In this document: in pieces, positions 60,150-64,000 of the stretch
Position numbering within the stretch: position 1 is the first letter of the stretch
Layout: each line of letters opens with the position of its first letter
Assembly: GCA_964517145.1 (NCBI GenBank)
Contig: CAZFBN010000007.1
Location: 6,291 to 70,290 of the forward strand
DNA: 64,000 nt
Direction: 5' to 3'
Origin: JADJNW01 sp964517145
Lineage (GTDB): Bacteria; Bacteroidota; Bacteroidia; Chitinophagales; Saprospiraceae
The notes under the pieces: model-generated
What the model was told of the DNA's origin: nothing
Seen by the model: the letters and a program-made list of their open reading frames with translations, nothing else
The model's database searches: none
Made by a program: the position numbers and the translations under genes

Positions 60150-60240
60150 TTGGTGTATCGGTCGAAGTAGATCGGTGTGAGGTAGATTGGTTTATGGTGT
60201 AACGGTGGACGGGGTTGGGATTGGGGTGTGATGGTATCAA
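60150..60240. repeat. GGTGTAACGGTG-type simple-word repeat, copy 2
   Basis: Words such as GGTGTATCGGT, GTAGATCGGTGTGAGGTAGA and GGTGTAACGGTGG between lpxD and hemC. The core 60187-60207 matches 53171-53192 with one base missing. Intergenic only. Confidence 0.7.
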
Positions 60241-60309
60241 AGCATTGTAAAAAAATAGGTGATTGTCAAAAGCATTCAGATGGGATAACGGATAACCGAT
60301 AACTGGTTT

Positions 60310-60317
60310 TATCTTTG
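60310..60317 (+). promoter_or_regulatory. TAnnTTTG element at hemC
   Basis: TATCTTTG is a full match to the -7 consensus, but its last base overlaps the first base of the GTG at 60317, the most upstream hemC start. If it is the promoter, transcription begins at about 60322-60325 and translation must start later, for instance at TTG 60332. Confidence 0.4.
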
Positions 60318-61228
60318 TGGCAAAAAAAGTTTTGGATAGAATCATCAGAATTGGAACGCGCGGGAGCAAGCTGGCGCTGTGGCAAGCGCACTACACGCAA
60401 GCGCAATTAGCTGAAGTGGGTATTCAAAGTGAACTGGTTATTATAAAAACAACAGGCGACCAGATTCAACATTTGAGTTTTGATAAAATTGAAGGAAAAG
60501 GTTTTTTTACCAAAGAAATAGAAGACGCGCTGCTGCGTGGCGACGTGGATATGGCAGTGCATTCCATGAAAGATTTGCCGACGACCCAACCCGAAGGCTT
60601 GGCAGTAACGGCGGTTTCGTATCGAGAAAATCCCGCAGATTGGCTGCTGGTTCGCCCGGACGCGGTGGACGAAGGACAGTTATTCAAATTGAAGAAAAAT
60701 CCGGTTGTGGGCACCTCTTCTGCTCGCCGCAAAGCGCAAATATTGGACTTTCGAGCGGATAGCCAAATCAAAGACATTCGTGGCAACGTGCCAACACGGG
60801 TAGAAAAATTGCGCCATGGCGAATTTGATGCTATTTTATTGGCAGCGGCTGGCTTGAGTCGTTTAGAATTGTATTTGAGCGATTTACACATTATAAAATT
60901 TAACCCTAAAGAATTCATTCCCGCACCGGCACAAGGTGTACTGGCATTTCAAACCTTGAAAGACGATGTCGAAATCCGACGTTTGTTGCAACAAATCCAT
61001 CATCCAGCAGTATCCGCAGTGACCAACGTGGAGCGCAAGGTGTTGAAACTATTGGAAGGCGGCTGTCATCTGCCTTTGGGCGTCTATTGCGAACGTGACA
61101 TGCAAGGAAATTACCATGTGTATGCAGCTATGGCAGCAAGTTGGAATGCTCCTTTGCAGCGGGCGCAGCTTTCATCGAGTACCAGTTTCAATCTTGCCGA
61201 GCGGGTGTTGGCGCAATTAAAAGGATAA
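60317..61228 (+). CDS. hemC: hydroxymethylbilane synthase (porphobilinogen deaminase)
   Basis: A 303-residue HemC, which joins four porphobilinogens into hydroxymethylbilane in tetrapyrrole synthesis. Signatures are RIGTRGSKLALWQA, FTKEIEDALLRGDVDMAVHS, MKDLPTTQPEGL, GTSSARRKAQ and EGGCHLPLG, whose Cys holds the dipyrromethane cofactor. The start is uncertain: GTG 60317 or TTG 60332, neither with a strong ribosome site. hemD follows after an 11-base gap. Confidence 0.94.
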   Translation: MAKKVLDRIIRIGTRGSKLALWQAHYTQAQLAEVGIQSELVIIKTTGDQIQHLSFDKIEGKGFFTKEIEDALLRGDVDMAVHSMKDLPTTQPEGLAVTAVSYRENPADWLLVRPDAVDEGQLFKLKKNPVVGTSSARRKAQILDFRADSQIKDIRGNVPTRVEKLRHGEFDAILLAAAGLSRLELYLSDLHIIKFNPKEFIPAPAQGVLAFQTLKDDVEIRRLLQQIHHPAVSAVTNVERKVLKLLEGGCHLPLGVYCERDMQGNYHVYAAMAASWNAPLQRAQLSSSTSFNLAERVLAQLKG

Positions 61229-61239
61229 ATCTTATATCT

Positions 61240-61917
61240 ATGAAGCGTTCCATTTTTATAAGTCGGGAGCTTGTGCCGGACAGCGATTTTATACGACAAT
61301 TACAACCGATTGGTTTTGAGATCATTGGAACATCATTGGTAACATTTCAAGCCGTGCCATTTTTGAATGTGCCCGAAACGGATTGGATTTTTTTTTATAG
61401 CAAACAAGCCGTCAAATTCTTTTTTGAAAATGTGCGTCAAAACAATTTTACAATAAACGCAAAGCTAGCCGTTTTTGGAAAAGGCACCGCCAAAGCGCTG
61501 GAAGCGGAAATGTATGTGGCTGATTTTGTGGGCATTGGCACACCAGAAGCTAACGCTACTTATTTTGCCACGCTGGCAAAAGGGCAAAAAGTGTTGTTTC
61601 CGAGGGCAGCCAATTCTCGCTTGTCTATTCAAAAATTATTAGCAAACAATATACAGGCGGTGGATATCGTGGTGTATGACAATCAGCCGCGAACGGATAT
61701 TGAGTTGCCCACCTGTGATTGGCTCGTTTTTACAAGTCCATTGAATGCCGTTGCTTATTTTTCAAAATATGAGTTGCAAAAAGGACAAGAAATCATTGCC
61801 ATTGGCAAAACAACTGCTACCACTTTGCAACAATTGGGCGTCAGCAACGTAATGATTGCAGAGGAGCCTTCTGAAATGGCACTGGCACAAACGATTCGGC
61901 AGGCTATTCTACGGTAA
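61240..61917 (+). CDS. hemD: uroporphyrinogen-III synthase
   Basis: A 225-residue HemD, which cyclises hydroxymethylbilane and inverts ring D. Sequence conservation in this family is low. Features seen are KRSIFISRELVPDSDFIRQL at the start, the WIFFYSKQAVKFFFENV segment, AVFGKGTAKAL, VLFPRAANSRLSIQKLL, VVYDNQPR, and DWLVFTSPLNAVAYF, then IIAIGKTTATTLQQLG. ATG 61240 is preferred over an earlier frame extending into hemC. The pairing with hemC confirms the call. Its last 14 bases overlap the convergent gene. Confidence 0.88.
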   Translation: MKRSIFISRELVPDSDFIRQLQPIGFEIIGTSLVTFQAVPFLNVPETDWIFFYSKQAVKFFFENVRQNNFTINAKLAVFGKGTAKALEAEMYVADFVGIGTPEANATYFATLAKGQKVLFPRAANSRLSIQKLLANNIQAVDIVVYDNQPRTDIELPTCDWLVFTSPLNAVAYFSKYELQKGQEIIAIGKTTATTLQQLGVSNVMIAEEPSEMALAQTIRQAILR

Positions 61918-62365
61918 GCGGACCATCCAGGAAGCCAGTGTTTTCAAACTTGCCGCCTTGGTTGACCACCCTGCCTTCAATAGAACCGCTATTGATAAAA
62001 GTTGCCCCTTTTTGAATGACAACTTTGCCTTTGAGAAAGCCTGAATTTCTGAAAGTTACGCCAGAAAAAATAATAAATTCGCCGGTCTGAGCGCCACTAT
62101 TGGAATAATCCTGCTTGATTTCGGTGACAGGCAGCGCAGTTTCGGCACCCGGTGGGGCAGGCGGTTTGGGAATGCCCACGTCTGCATATTTTTTTCCATC
62201 CCGATCACCTCTGGGGCGATCATTGCGCGTTTCATAGGTTGCCTCCAGCCCCAGCATGGTTCTGATTTCTGGCAAAGCAATGCCAATCACCAGCGCCACT
62301 GCTGTCAATGCAAGGGTAATGAGAGCGATTTGTTTTTCCGACAGTCGGTTGATGGTTTCTTTCAT
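61904..62365 (-). CDS. membrane-anchored protein with bactofilin-like tail
   Basis: A 153-residue protein: an N-terminal transmembrane helix (about 13-32, IALITLALTAVALVIGIAL), a charged and proline-rich linker (about 45-80), and short beta repeats in the last ~65 residues: GEFIIFSGVTFRNSGFLKG, KVVIQKGATFINSGSIEG, RVVNQGGKFENTGFLDG (each split at the turn). The 'NSG...G.V' pattern matches the tail of the lipoprotein at 47529-48035. Role unknown. Its 3' end overlaps hemD by 14 bases in convergent orientation. Confidence 0.72.
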   Translation of the reverse strand: MKETINRLSEKQIALITLALTAVALVIGIALPEIRTMLGLEATYETRNDRPRGDRDGKKYADVGIPKPPAPPGAETALPVTEIKQDYSNSGAQTGEFIIFSGVTFRNSGFLKGKVVIQKGATFINSGSIEGRVVNQGGKFENTGFLDGPLTVE

Positions 62366-62486
62366 AAAAAGCTGTTATTTTGTTACTTGTAATGAATGGC
62401 GCTGCAATCACAATTCAATCGATGCCATTCTATACTCGAAAATTATACAAAAATTACAATTGTTGCAAACGGAATTTTGCCGTCTT

Positions 62487-62912
62487 ATGAGAAAAAGTTT
62501 GGGTGCGCTCATTGGATTACTCGGCGTGGCGCTGTTATTGCTTGCTGCTTGCTCCCGCGACCATCAATCAGCCACAGATGATTTTAAATCTTTTTACGAG
62601 CGCTTTCACAATGACGCTGATTATCAAATGGCGCATATTACCTTCCCTTTGGAAGGGTTGCCGTCAGATGCAGATGCGGAAACAATTGCGTCGGGCAATT
62701 TTCATTGGCAGGAAGAAGACTGGGAACTGCACCGCCCTTTTGACCTAGAAAACAGTGGTTTTACACAGGAATTCATTCGTTTTGGCAATGATCTGGTGGT
62801 CGAAAAAATCCTGCACGAAAGTGGTACTTACGGCTCCATTCGGCGCTTTGCAAAAATGGGCGATGAATGGTACTTGATTTATTATGCAGGTTTGAACCGC
62901 ATTGAACAATGA
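62487..62912 (+). CDS. DUF4348 lipoprotein
   Basis: A 141-residue exported lipoprotein from ATG 62487, with lipobox LLAAC (Cys about residue 22). The mature part starts SRDHQSATDDFKSFYERFHND and has QMAHITFPLEGL, then WHLHR-like EDWELHRPFDLE and RRFAKMGDEWYLIYYAGLN, all features of DUF4348. An open frame extends 77 codons upstream but overlaps the divergent gene and lacks a signal peptide, so the later start is chosen. Function unknown. Confidence 0.82.
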   Translation: MRKSLGALIGLLGVALLLLAACSRDHQSATDDFKSFYERFHNDADYQMAHITFPLEGLPSDADAETIASGNFHWQEEDWELHRPFDLENSGFTQEFIRFGNDLVVEKILHESGTYGSIRRFAKMGDEWYLIYYAGLNRIEQ

Positions 62913-63051
62913 ATGTAATAGATTTGTGTTTATTTGACTTTCAGCAATCTAAAAATTAAAAAAAACTATTGAAAATCAATTTTTTACGTCAAAAACCTCT
63001 TTTAAAACTTTATAATAATACTCAAAATTTTTATAATTAAATATTTATAAA

Positions 63052-63564
63052 ATGGCGATATACATTGCACTTTTGCGCGGCATCAACGTAGGGGGGAATA
63101 CCATCTTCCCAATGGCGGAATTAAAGGCAATTTGTGAAAGTGCAGGATTTAAAAATGTGCGTACGTACATCCAAAGTGGGAATGTGCTTTTTGAAAGCGA
63201 GCTTACAGAAGCGCAGCAAGTGAAAGTATTGGAAGATGCCATTCAAACAAGTAAACAAAGGTACATTCCCGTCATGATACGATCTTCAACAGCGATGGAA
63301 GAAGTGCTCATGCGCAATCCATTTCCTGAAGCAGTGCCTGCGCAGGTGGGCGTGTTGTTTCTGACCAATCCGGTGCCAGCGGATTTATTCAAAGGGGTGC
63401 CAATACCGGGGAAAGAGGAAGTGATGGTTGCTGGTCGGGAAATTTACATTCATTTTCCGGATGGGATGGGACGTTCTAAATTAAAATTTCCAAAAATTAA
63501 GGAAGAAGGCACAATGCGGAACATGAATACAGTGAGTAAACTGGTTCAGCTTGTAAATAAATAA
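63052..63564 (+). CDS. DUF1697 protein
   Basis: A 170-residue single-domain protein matching DUF1697: YIALLRGINVGGNTIFPMAEL, the YIQSGNVLFESELTEAQ block, and a C-terminal VMVAGREIYIHFPDGMGRSK segment. The family is widespread, small and cytoplasmic, with no known activity. It stands alone with an AT-rich leader of about 140 bases. Confidence 0.9.
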   Translation: MAIYIALLRGINVGGNTIFPMAELKAICESAGFKNVRTYIQSGNVLFESELTEAQQVKVLEDAIQTSKQRYIPVMIRSSTAMEEVLMRNPFPEAVPAQVGVLFLTNPVPADLFKGVPIPGKEEVMVAGREIYIHFPDGMGRSKLKFPKIKEEGTMRNMNTVSKLVQLVNK

Positions 63565-64000
63565 GTAAATTTAAAATAACAAAGCATAAATATAAAATTT
63601 AAACACTGAACTTGTTTAAAATTGAAAAAAAAACATTAATATCAGTCAATAAATGAACCGTTTTTGCAATCTGCCACAAAAACATGAAGGCACAAATTTC
63701 ACACAAAACTTTGTGAGATTTAGTGTTTTAGTACCTTCGTGGCGAAATTAGATGCTTTATCAAAGATACCAGTTAGTTTATATATTAAAAAATAACATCT
63801 TTAATTTTAAACAATTTCAGATTCCATCGCTTTTGTCGGAAGAAAATACTAAAGAATTGGACAAATTACAACTTTATTTTTTGCCCTTCTGCACCATTGA
63901 AAATTAAAAATAAAAAACCTCCGACTCTATTTTACCTGAAAACGCAAGGGTAGAACTAAACAAGTAATGCTAGGGAAAAAAGAAAGGTTAAATTAGCGAA
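63565..64000. other. intergenic region to the window edge
   Basis: 436 bases without a gene. It holds an imperfect inverted repeat between GCCAC (63673) and GTGGC (63739-63743) with an inner CACAAA/TTTGTG hairpin (63702-63715), and dispersed repeat copy B at 63734-63811. The rest is AT-rich. Confidence 0.6.
63734..63811 (-). repeat. ~75-bp dispersed repeat, copy B
   Basis: Reverse complement of copy A at 42226-42300, with a few substitutions and short indels. At the CCTTCG end (63734-63739) it joins a GCCAC...GTGGC inverted repeat, whereas copy A joins GGCGCC hairpins at the same point, so the element seems to combine with different hairpin modules. Confidence 0.85.

Overview
The window reads as a chromosomal segment of a Gram-negative bacterium of the phylum Bacteroidota, most like the Saprospiria group. 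The evidence is a SusC/SusD pair, an ECF sigma / FecR / TonB-receptor unit, proteins with type IX secretion sorting domains (type A and type B), an LpxC-FabZ fusion, several families typical of the phylum (DUF4249, DUF4974, DUF3667, DUF4348), and promoters with the TAnnTTTG -7 element. The species-level placement is inference. No rRNA, tRNA or CRISPR array was seen.

Layout. 0-10 kb: start of a Tat-exported oxidoreductase, gpsA, then a surface-polysaccharide block (YfhO-type membrane protein, GT4, methyltransferase, GT2, Wzx-type flippase) interrupted by a Uma2-type nuclease and a solitary XisI. 10-14 kb: small secreted proteins, a DUF547 protein, an RsmF/NOL1-type RNA methyltransferase and a Crp/Fnr regulator. 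14-20 kb: DUF4249 lipoprotein, TonB receptor with an STN domain, FecR and ECF sigma, a trans-envelope signalling unit. 20-31 kb: an accessory region with a GH130-like lipoprotein, a 12 x 21 bp tandem repeat, a tyrosine recombinase with an extra N-terminal domain, an attC-like imperfect hairpin, a cassette-like segment (PKD lipoprotein plus Rpn-type nuclease), a broken second Rpn gene, and TfoX-like, DUF4256, T9SS and serine-hydrolase genes. 31-40 kb: secreted proteins, a YdcF-like protein, a PI-PLC-like enzyme, SusD and SusC.

40-50 kb: VOC protein, acyl-CoA carboxyltransferase, then a sulfur-transfer operon (SQR-like flavoprotein, TusE/DsrC-like and DsrE2-like proteins). The operon sits behind two Crp/Fnr-type dyads and ends at a clear intrinsic terminator. 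After it come nhaA, a heptose epimerase (hldD), a lipoprotein, a DUF3667 protein and gatB. 50-64 kb: a beta-helix/PA14 protein, a 1.4 kb gene-free stretch rich in hairpins, a helical hypothetical protein, the lipid A genes lpxA, lpxC-fabZ and lpxD, hemC-hemD, a second protein with a bactofilin-like tail, a DUF4348 lipoprotein and a DUF1697 protein.

How the genes connect. hldD with lpxA/lpxC-fabZ/lpxD points to an LPS-type outer membrane, and the 1.5-10 kb block probably adds surface glycans. The sigma/FecR/TonB unit and SusC/SusD handle nutrient sensing and uptake. The most unusual signals are non-coding: a dispersed repeat of two consecutive hairpins whose stems covary between copies, the attC-like site next to an integrase, the dyads in front of the sulfur operon, and the structured gap near 53-54 kb.
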